Positions 1 to 7,580 of a stretch of DNA of 64,000 bases are shown piece after piece. Origin of the DNA: an uncultured Campylobacter sp. Lineage in GTDB: Bacteria; Campylobacterota; Campylobacteria; Campylobacterales; Campylobacteraceae. The notes under the pieces were generated by a model. The model was not told the origin of the DNA, searched no databases, and saw nothing but the letters and a program-made list of their open reading frames with translations. The first letter of the stretch is position 1. Each line of letters opens with the position of its first letter. The translations under genes were made by a program, and so were the position numbers. The stretch lies in contig NZ_CAUQKJ010000009.1 in NCBI RefSeq assembly GCF_963518785.1, positions 1 to 64,000 on the forward strand, in the 5' to 3' direction.

Positions 1-487
1 GCGCGCGGCGCGGAGTTTGGGTGCGGATCTTTTTTTGCAGCACCATCATCGCAAACTGCAGCGTCTCGGGGCGCGGCGCGCATCCGGGCAGATAGATATC
101 TACGGGCACTATGCGGTCGCAGCCCTGCACCGTAGCGTAGGTATTAAACATCCCTCCGGTATTGGCGCAGCTACCCATACTGATAACCCATTTAGGCTCT
201 GGCATCGCGTCGTATAGGCGGCGCGTAAACTCGGCGTGCTTTTTGCTAAGCGTGCCTGCGATTATCATCACATCCGATTGCTTGGCGCTTGCGCGAAATA
301 TCGTGCCGAAGCGGTCAAAGTCAAATCTGCCCGCGCCCGCCGCCATCATCTCGATCGCGCAGCACGCAAGCCCGTACGTCATCGCCCACAAAGAGTTGCT
401 CCTGCCCCACGCGATCAGTTTATCGACGGTGGTAAGAACTACGGGAAGCCCGTTTTCGCGCGCGTAGTTTATCTTATGCTCTGCCAA
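1..487 (-). CDS. nuoB: NADH-quinone oxidoreductase subunit B (NuoB), partial at window edge
   Basis: Complex I subunit that carries the terminal N2 [4Fe-4S] cluster next to the quinone site, on the cytoplasmic face of the inner membrane. The reverse strand reads from a TTG start (MAEHKINYAREN) into the NuoB signatures GLACCAIEMMAAGAGRFDFD, MGSCANTGGMF and DIYLPGCAPRPE. These hold the cluster-binding cysteines, including the adjacent pair Cys-Cys. The frame is open to base 1, so the C-terminus lies outside the window. The start overlaps the end of nuoA by about 19 bases, which is normal for translational coupling in nuo operons. The TTG start was chosen because no ATG occurs before the conserved region. 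Confidence 0.93.
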   Translation of the reverse strand, partial: MAEHKINYARENGLPVVLTTVDKLIAWGRSNSLWAMTYGLACCAIEMMAAGAGRFDFDRFGTIFRASAKQSDVMIIAGTLSKKHAEFTRRLYDAMPEPKWVISMGSCANTGGMFNTYATVQGCDRIVPVDIYLPGCAPRPETLQFAMMVLQKKIRTQTPRRA

Positions 488-858
488 TTTAGCGCTCCTT
501 TTTTCCAGGCGTAGATGAAACCGATACCTAATAATACGATGAAAAACGCCATCTCTATAAGCCCGAACACGCCTAAAATTTTAAAATTTACCGCCCACGG
601 AAACATAAAGATAATCTCGACGTCAAAAAGTATGAAAAGCACGGCTATCAAAAAAAAGTGGGAGTTCATTCGGTTGGGCTGTTTGACGGCTTCGGGGCCG
701 CTTTCGTAAATTTCGCCCTTGAGCCGCTCGTCGCGTCTATCTGCCAAACGCGAACCTACCAAAGAGGATAGTTTAACGATGAGCGAAAAGACGCAAAAAG
801 CCAGGATTAGCATTACGAATATTCCGAAATATGGGCTTTGCAGCGGAATTCTAGACAT
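469..858 (-). CDS. nuoA: NADH-quinone oxidoreductase subunit A (NuoA)
   Basis: Small membrane subunit of complex I and first gene of the nuo operon, 129 residues. Three hydrophobic helices are visible at about residues 8-30, 65-88 and 95-115. Between the first two lies a charged loop with YESGPEAV, the conserved NuoA loop motif near the quinone channel. Downstream nuoB overlaps its 3' end, so the operon runs leftward out of the window. The ATG start gives a protein of typical NuoA length. In epsilonproteobacteria this complex is often fed by flavodoxin or ferredoxin rather than NADH; that is family knowledge, not visible here. Confidence 0.93.
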   Translation of the reverse strand: MSRIPLQSPYFGIFVMLILAFCVFSLIVKLSSLVGSRLADRRDERLKGEIYESGPEAVKQPNRMNSHFFLIAVLFILFDVEIIFMFPWAVNFKILGVFGLIEMAFFIVLLGIGFIYAWKKGALNWQSIR

Positions 859-1002
859 TTTTCGCCTCGGTTTTAAAATTTAATGTGGATTGTAACGAAG
901 TATTGATTTAATAAAGCTTAGCGCGCGCCACTAAATTCGCTTTTAAAATTAAAATTTATATACCTCGCCCGTGCGATTTAGTGGGGATTAAGGCGCGTGT
1001 GG

Positions 1003-1029
1003 TAAAATTTCGCGGATTTTAAGGGAGAG
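1003..1029 (+). promoter_or_regulatory. Putative -10 element and ribosome binding site for the phosphate transporter gene
   Basis: An extended -10-like GGTAAAAT ends near base 1008 and a strong Shine-Dalgarno AAGGGAGAG sits just before the ATG at 1032. No clear -35 is visible, which is common for Campylobacter sigma-70 promoters. The 173-base gap shared with the divergent nuoA start presumably holds promoters for both directions. Confidence 0.4.
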
Positions 1030-1031
1030 CT

Positions 1032-2594
1032 ATGAAATCTAGCAAGATAAGTCTCATTTTCTACGGCATATTCTGCGGCGTAACAATCTATTTTCTTATC
1101 TGGGGATTCGGTTTTATAGGAAGCGGCGATAAAATGCTATTTTTAGTTTCGGTATTTTTGGGCATCTTTATGGCCTTTAATATCGGCGGAAACGACGTGG
1201 CAAATTCCTTCGGCACTAGCGTCGGAAGCGGCACTCTTAGCATCGCGCAAGCCCTTTGTATCGCGGCGGTATTTGAAGCAAGCGGCGCGGTAATCGCAGG
1301 CGGCGAAGTAACCTCGACGATCCGCAGCGGCATAATCGATCTTAGCAAAATGGACGTGCATCCGAGAGACTTTATCTACGTAATGATGAGCGCGCTTTTT
1401 GCGGCGGGGGCATGGTTGCTTTTTGCCAGCAGAAAGGGTTTGCCCGTATCCACTACTCATGCGATCATCGGCGGTATCGTGGGCTCGGGGCTTACGCTAG
1501 GCGCCCTGCTTAATACCGCAGAGGCTTCCGCATTGTGGCTCGTGCAGTGGGATAAGATCGGCAAAATAGCGATCTCCTGGGTACTCTCGCCGATTTTGGG
1601 CGGAGTGATCTCCTTTGGAATTTTCTGGCTCATCAAACATTACATTTTGGATTACAACCGCTACGCTCAAATAAAGATCGACCGCATAAAGCGCGAAAAA
1701 AAATCCCTCCGCAAGCTGCATAAAAAGACCTTCGAGACCCTGGACGACATCCAAAAGATCGCCTATGCAGAGGCGCTAAATCACGATATCTACGCGATGC
1801 GCGATCCCGATTTTGATCCAAGTGAGCTGGATAGCGAGTACTATAAAAAGGTAATCGAGCTTGACGCTAAAAAAGAGAAGCTAAAATCCCACAAGGCCCT
1901 AGAGTACGGAATCCCTGCCGTAGCGGGCATCGGAGCCTTCGTAATCTCGGCGATGCTGATATTTAAGGGGCTGCATAATCTAAATTTCGGGCTTACAAAT
2001 TTTTACAACTACCTCATCATCGGTATGTCGACGCTAATTACCTGGCTTTTGATGTTTATTTTCGCTAAAACCCTGCGCCGCTCAAATTTAAACAAATCTG
2101 CGTTTTTGATGTTTAGCTGGCTGCAGGTACTCACTGCTAGCGGCTTTGCCTTTTCGCACGGCAGCAACGACATCGCAAACGCCGTGGGTCCGTTTGCCGC
2201 CATCATCGATACGATGGCTACGAATAGTATCAATCCCTCCACTCCCGTGCCGCAGCAGATTATGATAATGTTCGCAGTAGCCCTCATAGCAGGGCTTTGG
2301 TTCATCGGCAAAGAGGTAATCGCCACCGTAGGTACCAATCTTACGAAAATCCACCCGGCCTCGGGCTTTAGCGCCGAGCTCGCAAGCGCCGTCGTCGTCA
2401 TGGCGGCATCGGTGCTGGGGCTTCCGATCTCCTCGACCCACGTGCTAATCGGCGCGATTTTAGGCATCGGCTTGGTAAATCGCAGCACGAACTGGTCGCT
2501 GATGAAGCCGATCGGGCTAGCGTGGATCATCACCCTGCCCGTCTCGGCGCTGCTTTCGGCGTTTGCATTCGTGCTTTTGCGCCACGTATTTTAG
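1032..2594 (+). CDS. pit: Inorganic phosphate transporter, PiT (PHO4) family
   Basis: Low-affinity phosphate/cation symporter of the inner membrane, 520 residues. The PiT signature is duplicated, as expected: FNIGGNDVANSFGTSVGSG near the N-terminus and FSHGSNDIANAVGPFAAI in the second half, both with the conserved GxNDxAN core. About ten hydrophobic segments surround a charged cytoplasmic loop at roughly residues 215-290 rich in Lys and Glu. It stands alone, divergent from nuoA. The length fits bacterial PiT proteins with a large central loop. No regulatory pho box was recognised. The ATG start follows a good ribosome binding site. Confidence 0.92.
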   Translation: MKSSKISLIFYGIFCGVTIYFLIWGFGFIGSGDKMLFLVSVFLGIFMAFNIGGNDVANSFGTSVGSGTLSIAQALCIAAVFEASGAVIAGGEVTSTIRSGIIDLSKMDVHPRDFIYVMMSALFAAGAWLLFASRKGLPVSTTHAIIGGIVGSGLTLGALLNTAEASALWLVQWDKIGKIAISWVLSPILGGVISFGIFWLIKHYILDYNRYAQIKIDRIKREKKSLRKLHKKTFETLDDIQKIAYAEALNHDIYAMRDPDFDPSELDSEYYKKVIELDAKKEKLKSHKALEYGIPAVAGIGAFVISAMLIFKGLHNLNFGLTNFYNYLIIGMSTLITWLLMFIFAKTLRRSNLNKSAFLMFSWLQVLTASGFAFSHGSNDIANAVGPFAAIIDTMATNSINPSTPVPQQIMIMFAVALIAGLWFIGKEVIATVGTNLTKIHPASGFSAELASAVVVMAASVLGLPISSTHVLIGAILGIGLVNRSTNWSLMKPIGLAWIITLPVSALLSAFAFVLLRHVF

Positions 2595-2816
2595 GCTAAA
2601 TTTAAAGATCCGCTCCCCGAAATTTTAAAATTTCGCAAAATTCTACGCAGGCTAAATTTTAAAATTTTACGGCGGCGAACCGAGTAAATTTTACAGCTCC
2701 TCTTGCGACGCGCTACAGCGCAAAACCGGCTCGCAGCGGCGCAGATCCCGCCTGCGCGCCCCGTAAAAATTTAATAAAATTTTAGCTACAATCGCCCTTT
2801 TAAATTTAGGAAAGCT

Positions 2817-3203
2817 ATGAGTAAATTTGAAATTTTCAGATCCACCCTTGCCGTGATGATGGGCTACGTGCCGCTGGGGCTGGCGTTTGGCATCTACGGC
2901 ATTAGCCAGGATCTGCCCGTCTGGGCTCTGACGCTAACCTCACTGCTGATCTACGCAGGCAGCGTGGAGTTCGTGCTGATCGCCTTCATCGTAACCCACG
3001 CCTCGCTCGTAGATACCTTCGTCGTGGCGTTTTTGCTAAATTTCCGCCATTTTTTCTACACCATGTCGCTGCTGGACGAGCTGCGCTTCGTGCGCCATAA
3101 AATTTACGCCGTATATGCCCTTACGGATGAAACCTTTGCGCTGCTAAAAGCGCGTGCATTTTTGCGCCCCGAGGAGCTTAGCGGCGAGCGACCCGTAACG
3201 CCG
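2817..3203 (+). pseudogene. azlC: azlC 5' part, AzlC-family amino-acid exporter subunit, split by prophage
   Basis: First 129 codons of an AzlC-type membrane protein, the large subunit of the two-component AzlCD branched-chain amino-acid exporter. GYVPLGLAFGIYG, the AGS segment and LNFRHFFYTMSL are typical AzlC motifs. At codon 130 the phage end supplies a TGA (3204-3206). The rest of the gene is at 34859-35230. Dropping the prophage and one copy of GCCG gives ...VTP-LRLKELDLLYNL... in frame and a protein of 252 residues. The gene therefore looks intact before integration. The truncated product lacks the C-terminal membrane helices and is probably inactive, so azlCD function is predicted lost in the lysogen. 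Confidence 0.88.
3200..3203 (+). repeat. Target-site duplication, left copy (GCCG)
   Basis: GCCG precedes the left prophage end and recurs directly after the right end at 34855-34858. A 4-bp duplication is what restores the azlC frame. Mu family phages usually make 5 bp; the 5-base alternative would be CGCCG versus AGCCG, one mismatch. Confidence 0.7.
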
Positions 3204-3311
3204 TGATAAATCTCATATAAAAGGTAAAAAAGTGAGATTGATAAAAAATGCGGAGCGAATAGCGATTTGGGCGATATTTGTAAGCATATAGGGTTGAGGT
3301 AAAAAATGAGA
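3204..3311 (+). repeat. Prophage left end with repeated transposase-binding-like sites
   Basis: The terminus begins TGATAAATCTCAT. Two similar 14-15-base elements follow: GGTAAAAAAGTGAGA at 3223-3237 and GGTAAAAAATGAGA at 3298-3311. Nearly the same element occurs at the right end (34810-34823), with a diverged copy at 34834-34848 and an inverted one at 34792-34806. Multiple MuA-type sites at each end are the Mu rule. Assigning these repeats as the actual sites is inference from position and repetition. Confidence 0.6.
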
Positions 3312-3315
3312 AACT

Positions 3316-3347
3316 AAAATGCGAATTTTGCAATTTTCGCGCATTTT
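3316..3347. terminator. Possible bidirectional terminator downstream of the repressor gene
   Basis: AAAATGCG pairs with CGCATTTT across an AT-rich loop, and the plus-strand copy ends in a run of seven T. It lies beyond the 3' end of the leftward repressor gene and before the phage end. A second short GC hairpin (AGCCC-TAG-GGGGCT) lies at about 3367-3381. Pairing was judged by eye. Confidence 0.4.
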
Positions 3348-3434
3348 TTTCACATTTTTGAAAACGAGCCCTAGGGGGCTTAAAAATAGCTTCAAAGTTT
3401 TTTCAAAAAGCTTCAAAATCCCTAAAAATAGGCT

Positions 3435-4139
3435 TCAAATCACGCAGCGCAAAACCTTGCCGACGATTTGTACTCGGATCTCGTCGTTCGGTCCTATCTC
3501 ATAGCTGCGGTATTCTTGATTGACGCTATTAACAAAAAGCGTGCCGTTTGGGTGCTTTTGTAGCAATTTTACCATAAAATTTCCGCCGAAATCTATGATA
3601 TAAAGTCCATCCCCATCGAAGCTCGGCCCCATGCGTGCTATAACCCAGCTATCCGGATAAAGCATCGGTATCATCGAATATCCGACGACTTTGAGGCAGC
3701 GGATATTATGCTCGTTTACGGGTAAATTAAAAAGCATCCGAGAAAAAGGCACGAGCACGTCCGTATCGTATACTTCGACGCCTTCGATATCGACGCTCTC
3801 GCCCGCACCGACGGCCGAGCTCAGCTTACGGATGAAAATTTGATCCTCTGCGATCTGCTCTTTTTGTGACCTTTTAAGGTTTGCGGGACTAAGGGACAAA
3901 TTGGGGGACGACTTATGGACACTTATGGACAAACCATTGGACATCTTGTCGTTTAAAAAATAAGATATATTTACACCAAACGCAGAAGCTATTTTTTCTA
4001 AATTTAGTTGTGTAATATTTCCTTTGCCGCTTTCATATAATTGTATGCTGGACTTGCCAACACCTGATTTTTCAGCCAAATCGCCTTGCGTCCATTCTTT
4101 ATTTTCTCGCAAAGACCTAATCTTTTGTGCTAAATTCAT
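3435..4139 (-). CDS. Phage repressor, HTH-XRE plus S24/LexA-type C-terminal domain
   Basis: Lysogeny repressor of 234 residues. Residues 1-65 form an XRE helix-turn-helix (WTQGDLAEKSGVGKSSIQLYESG). A linker follows, then an S24 peptidase-like domain. The nucleophile motif GYSMIPML places Ser155, and FMVKLLQ places Lys191. An Ala112-Gly113 bond about 42 residues before Ser155 matches the LexA/CI self-cleavage arrangement. All parts needed for RecA-stimulated autoproteolysis therefore seem present, and SOS induction is predicted. The gene is divergent from the Ner-like gene, with which it shares an 80-base control region. Classical Mu c repressor is unrelated; this CI-type form is seen in other transposable phages. 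Confidence 0.88.
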   Translation of the reverse strand: MNLAQKIRSLRENKEWTQGDLAEKSGVGKSSIQLYESGKGNITQLNLEKIASAFGVNISYFLNDKMSNGLSISVHKSSPNLSLSPANLKRSQKEQIAEDQIFIRKLSSAVGAGESVDIEGVEVYDTDVLVPFSRMLFNLPVNEHNIRCLKVVGYSMIPMLYPDSWVIARMGPSFDGDGLYIIDFGGNFMVKLLQKHPNGTLFVNSVNQEYRSYEIGPNDEIRVQIVGKVLRCVI

Positions 4140-4148
4140 AAAATCCCC

Positions 4149-4177
4149 TTGACAAACCTAATAAATTAGATTATAAT
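4149..4177 (+). promoter_or_regulatory. Early lytic promoter with operator-like palindrome in the spacer
   Basis: TTGACA (4149-4154) and TATAAT (4172-4177) are separated by exactly 17 bases, a perfect sigma-70 promoter pointing at the Ner-like and transposase genes. Inside the spacer lies the palindrome CTAATAAATTAG (4158-4169), a likely operator. The -10 sits in ATTATAAT, which is its own reverse complement, so the divergent repressor promoter could share the same bases. Confidence 0.7.
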
Positions 4178-4219
4178 TTCGACATCTATACCAAAATTAT
4201 ATCAAAGGAAGCTTAAACG

Positions 4220-4402
4220 ATGATAGATTTTATCGGTAACGTAAAAAGCGGCGGGGTAGCGGAGCAAATCCAAATCAAGACAAATAAAACTCTAAAGCGT
4301 TTTTGTCGCGAGAATAACCTAAGCTATAGTAGCATTTTAAACGGGTACTACTCCAAAAAAGCCAAGAATACTTTTAAAAAAGTCGGGATAAAAGTAGCCT
4401 AA
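4220..4402 (+). CDS. Small Ner/Cro-like DNA-binding regulator (predicted)
   Basis: First gene of the rightward early operon, 60 residues, basic. The segment TLKRFCRENNLSYSSILNGYY reads as a helix-turn-helix like those of small phage regulators (Ner of Mu, gp16 of BcepMu). Its position, divergent from the repressor and directly before transposase A, is where Mu carries ner, which turns down early transcription. A good ribosome binding site (AAGGAAG) lies 8 bases before the ATG. The function is inferred from position and size; the sequence match alone is weak. Confidence 0.6.
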   Translation: MIDFIGNVKSGGVAEQIQIKTNKTLKRFCRENNLSYSSILNGYYSKKAKNTFKKVGIKVA

Positions 4403-4403
4403 T

Positions 4404-6344
4404 ATGTGGGTAACCAGTAAGCATGCGGCGAAAATTTTGAGCGTCAAATATGACGCTCTGATGAAAGCTGCTAAGCGTGCGGAAAAGGCAGGCAAAAAAT
4501 TTTGCTCGATAAAACCTAATATATTATGTTTTACCTACACCGATGGCATCGGTCGCGGTGGCAAAACCCTTCAAATTTGGATTGATGATAATCTGATAAA
4601 CGACGAAAACAGCGAAATTGCACAGCAAAGCGCGCCCGCTCCCATTAAAAATAGCGCGGGGAGCGAAGATAAATGCCTGGAGCCCGCGCCCTCCGCAGAG
4701 CAAAACGAGCGTAGCGACGCAAGGCGAAGCCGAAGCGGCGTTTCTTGCGAGCGCAGCGAAGCAGAGCAAAACGCTCCGAGCCTAAAGATCAAGGATATAG
4801 AAAAGATGAATAAGTTAAAGGCGGTAAACGAGCTAAAAAGCTGCCCTGCAGGAATGAGTAAGACGCTATGGGGCAAGGGGGTAGCGGCGAAATACGAAGT
4901 GAGTTTAAAAACGCTTTATTCGTGGGCTAAGCTATTTAAGCAAAGTGAGGTTGAGGTAAAAAACGATGAGCTAAGCATTGATTTCAAAGCTAAATTTAAA
5001 AGCTCCAGCTTTGAGATGAGTGCTTTAGAGTGGGCGGTGGGCTTTATGCTGCACAATCCGCTAGCTAGCAAGAGCTTTGCTTACGAGCAGCTGCAATCCT
5101 ATGCGAAAGACAACGCCCTTAAAATCGGCTCATATCAAAGCTTTGCCCGCCTAACCGCGGCGCCCGAGATCAAAGCGATGTTACTTCGTGCAAGCTGCGG
5201 CGATCGCGGCGTACGAAACGAGTGGGCTATGCATATCATCCGCGATCTAAACTGCTACGAAAGTATGGAGATGATCTGCGGCGATCAGATAGTATTTGAT
5301 TTCGATGCGGTAGGCCCCGCAGGAGAGGTAGTTAATCCTAACGCTTATGTTTGGATCGATATGGGAAGCGGAGCGATAATAGGCATAGATATAGTACTTG
5401 GAAAATATAACCGCCTAAGCGTAGGCAATAGCCTAAAGATGGCTTTGCGCTTTGGCATCCCAGATGCCATCTATACCGATAACGGAAAGCCCGAGCTAAG
5501 CGAGTATATCGCAGGCGTCAGATCTCAGTTAAGCGGGATCAAATTTAGAGATTTTGACGATTTGGCGCCAAATCTACTTCATAAAAAAGCGAAGGTAAGG
5601 AATTCTCGCGCGAAACCTATCGAAAATATCTTTAATCACGTCCAGCGCCGCATGGGCGAGATGGTAATAGCCGAGCGCGGCGGAGCGGGATACCATAAAG
5701 ACGGCGATAGACAAAGCGAGATCGTAGCTAAATATATGAAGCAAAACCCGCTTAATTTTACCGATTTCATCTCATATTTCGAGCGGGCGGCGAGGTGGTG
5801 GAACGAGCACTATAACGCATCTCGTAAAATTTATCCTTTAAAAAGCTTCTTAGATAAGTTGGAGGCTAAGCCTAGGGCGGTATTTGATGAAACTACGCTT
5901 GAGTATATCTTTAGCGAGCGCAGATCTATCAGGGTGAGAAATAGCTGCATAGCTCTATCGGTAATGGGGCAGAGGCGGACATATTCGCATCCTGCGCTTT
6001 GCAAGCTCGTAGGGCAAAACGTAGAGGTAAGGATAAACAGAGGCGAGGTAGAAAGCGTATTCGTCGTAGATATGAAAAATAATCGCCCTATCTGCGAGGC
6101 TCATTTGATAGATCGTATAGATCCGCGCGATCATGCCGCGCTTAGCGCGCAGCTAGCTAAAAATGAGGCGGTAGTAAGCGCCGTTAGGCAGGCGTTTGGC
6201 TATTACGCAAACCTTTATAAACGCCCTAATACTATCAGCTCCTATGCGAGTACGGCATTTGAAGTCGAGGCCCAAAGACAAAACAGCAGGCGTCTGCACT
6301 CCAAAATTGCTATGAGCAACGAGGAGCTTTTGGCGGCGATGTAA
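4404..6344 (+). CDS. Mu-type DDE transposase A
   Basis: Transposase that joins phage ends to target DNA for integration and replicative transposition, 646 residues (MuA is 663). N-terminal HTH domains at about residues 1-60 and 135-185 probably bind the end sites. The RNase H-like core has the DDE triad by alignment with MuA: Asp294 (ICGDQIV), Asp359 (IYTDNGKPE) and Glu407 (KPIENIFN). A basic C-terminal part follows. Residues about 77-126 are a low-complexity Ala/Ser/Glu/Arg stretch not expected in the family. It contains two copies of a 13-base repeat (see 4695-4773) and probably forms a flexible linker. Start is 2 bases after the preceding stop. Confidence 0.92.
   Translation: MWVTSKHAAKILSVKYDALMKAAKRAEKAGKKFCSIKPNILCFTYTDGIGRGGKTLQIWIDDNLINDENSEIAQQSAPAPIKNSAGSEDKCLEPAPSAEQNERSDARRSRSGVSCERSEAEQNAPSLKIKDIEKMNKLKAVNELKSCPAGMSKTLWGKGVAAKYEVSLKTLYSWAKLFKQSEVEVKNDELSIDFKAKFKSSSFEMSALEWAVGFMLHNPLASKSFAYEQLQSYAKDNALKIGSYQSFARLTAAPEIKAMLLRASCGDRGVRNEWAMHIIRDLNCYESMEMICGDQIVFDFDAVGPAGEVVNPNAYVWIDMGSGAIIGIDIVLGKYNRLSVGNSLKMALRFGIPDAIYTDNGKPELSEYIAGVRSQLSGIKFRDFDDLAPNLLHKKAKVRNSRAKPIENIFNHVQRRMGEMVIAERGGAGYHKDGDRQSEIVAKYMKQNPLNFTDFISYFERAARWWNEHYNASRKIYPLKSFLDKLEAKPRAVFDETTLEYIFSERRSIRVRNSCIALSVMGQRRTYSHPALCKLVGQNVEVRINRGEVESVFVVDMKNNRPICEAHLIDRIDPRDHAALSAQLAKNEAVVSAVRQAFGYYANLYKRPNTISSYASTAFEVEAQRQNSRRLHSKIAMSNEELLAAM
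4695..4773 (+). repeat. Direct repeat of 13 bases bounding an in-frame low-complexity insert in the transposase gene
   Basis: GCAGAGCAAAACG occurs at 4695-4707 and again at 4761-4773, exactly 66 bases (22 codons) apart. The DNA between is Arg/Ser/Glu-coding and unlike the rest of the gene. This looks like a small in-frame insertion or tandem duplication in the linker between the end-binding and catalytic domains. Confidence 0.6.
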
Positions 6345-6421
6345 AGCGCCTTTAAAATCCGCTAGCGGGCGGATTTTATAAGCGTTTGCTTAAATTTAGC
6401 CTACGGGCAAAGGAAAGAGCG

Positions 6422-7315
6422 ATGAGTTTAAAAGAAAAATTCGAGGTATGTAAGGCTTACGGCATAACCTTAGGCAAGATCGCAGATGCGATCGGCAAGA
6501 GAGAAGGCACCGTTAGCGGCGTGCTAAACGGCAAATATGACTCCTCTAAAAGCGAGCTATATGCCGCTGCGATCGAGGCGTTTTTAGATAAGGTAATTGC
6601 CTCTAATGCTCCCAAAAAAGAGGCGCAAAATGGGGGCGAATGGCTAAGCCTGGCACAGCAAAAGATCAAGGAGCGCATCTATAAGATGGAGCAGACGAAG
6701 CTTAGCTTTTTTGAGCTCATTTTGGGCGAAAGTGGCATGGGGAAAACCTACCTGCTTCAAAAGCTTACGGGCGATCTCGGCGGTATCTACGTAAAGGCTA
6801 GAAAGAGCCTAAGCGCCAGCGCATTTATGAGTTTGTTGTTGCGAGCCGTGGGTGAAAAGCCTAAGGGTAATACGGATGATAAATTCGAGCAGTTTTGCGA
6901 GGCTATCTCGAACTTAAAAACACGTCTGATAGTAATCGACGAAGCCGATCTTTTCGTGCGCGATAACGATCTGACTTTTGAGCGAAAATTTGAGCTTTTG
7001 CGCGAGATCTATGAGTTTAGTAAACGCGAAAACCTAGGCATAGCCGTAATTGCCGTAGGTATCGGAGTGCTTAAAAAGCGTATCGATAGGCTAGGAGGCT
7101 ATCTACAAAGTAGGCTTACCTACTCGCCGGAGATGACGCTAAGCAGGGATGAGCTTATTAAAATCGGCAAGCTGGCAGGTATTGATGCAGAAGTGGCGGA
7201 GTTTTTAGCCGAGGGGCAAAACGCAAGGTTATATGAAAAGACGGCGCTAAATTTAGCCCTAGGCTACGAGCAAAAAGTAGCCGCTAATTTAGTTTATCAC
7301 GTACGAAAAAGATAA
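6422..7315 (+). CDS. Mu B-like transposition ATPase (AAA+)
   Basis: ATP-dependent DNA-binding protein that delivers target DNA to transposase A and gives target immunity. Residues 1-45 form an HTH (LGKIADAIGKREGTVSGVLNG), as in MuB. The AAA+ module has Walker A GESGMGKT (about 102-109) and Walker B LIVIDEAD (about 169-176). The C-terminal quarter resembles the small helical MuB domain. The ATG at 6422 was chosen over in-frame codons upstream because AAAGGAAAGAG lies just before it. The protein is 297 residues; MuB is 312. It is separated from transposase by 77 bases, in the same transcription unit. Confidence 0.9.
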   Translation: MSLKEKFEVCKAYGITLGKIADAIGKREGTVSGVLNGKYDSSKSELYAAAIEAFLDKVIASNAPKKEAQNGGEWLSLAQQKIKERIYKMEQTKLSFFELILGESGMGKTYLLQKLTGDLGGIYVKARKSLSASAFMSLLLRAVGEKPKGNTDDKFEQFCEAISNLKTRLIVIDEADLFVRDNDLTFERKFELLREIYEFSKRENLGIAVIAVGIGVLKKRIDRLGGYLQSRLTYSPEMTLSRDELIKIGKLAGIDAEVAEFLAEGQNARLYEKTALNLALGYEQKVAANLVYHVRKR

Positions 7316-7325
7316 GGGGTAAAAA

Positions 7326-7514
7326 ATGAAAATTTCAAAAGATACAGATATGAAAATGAGCGATCTAAAAGCTTGCAAAGACGAGATCATAATCGCGCAC
7401 TCATTCATTCTATTTCGCACCCCGCGGGGCTGGATTGCAAAGATGAGAAAGCGCGAGAGCATAACGGTGCCAATCCCGCACTTCCGCCGCGGATTCGGGA
7501 CGATCTGGAGCTAG
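7326..7514 (+). CDS. Small hypothetical early phage protein
   Basis: A 62-codon frame starting at an ATG with a GGGG-rich ribosome binding site, 10 bases after gene B. No family was recognised. An overlapping frame in another register (from about 7373 to 7594) has equally plausible codon use, so either one is coding or a frameshift has occurred between them. The assignment of this frame is uncertain. Confidence 0.35.
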   Translation: MKISKDTDMKMSDLKACKDEIIIAHSFILFRTPRGWIAKMRKRESITVPIPHFRRGFGTIWS

Positions 7515-7532
7515 GCAGCTTTGATTTTAAAT

Positions 7533-7551
7533 GGCGCCCCACGCGGGCGTC
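7533..7551 (+). other. GC-rich hairpin between early genes
   Basis: GGCGCCC and GGGCGTC can form a 7-bp stem (one G-U pair) around a 5-base loop, directly before the ribosome binding site of the NrdD-like mini-gene. There is no U-run, so an RNA-processing or attenuation role is as possible as termination. Pairing was done by eye. Confidence 0.3.
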
Positions 7552-7580
7552 TTATAAAGTTAAATTTAAAAGGAGTGGAT

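Noticed and set aside
2817..3206. azlC N-terminal frame as a naturally short complete gene
   Set aside because: The stop codon comes from the first three phage bases; the rest of azlC is found in frame after the right end.
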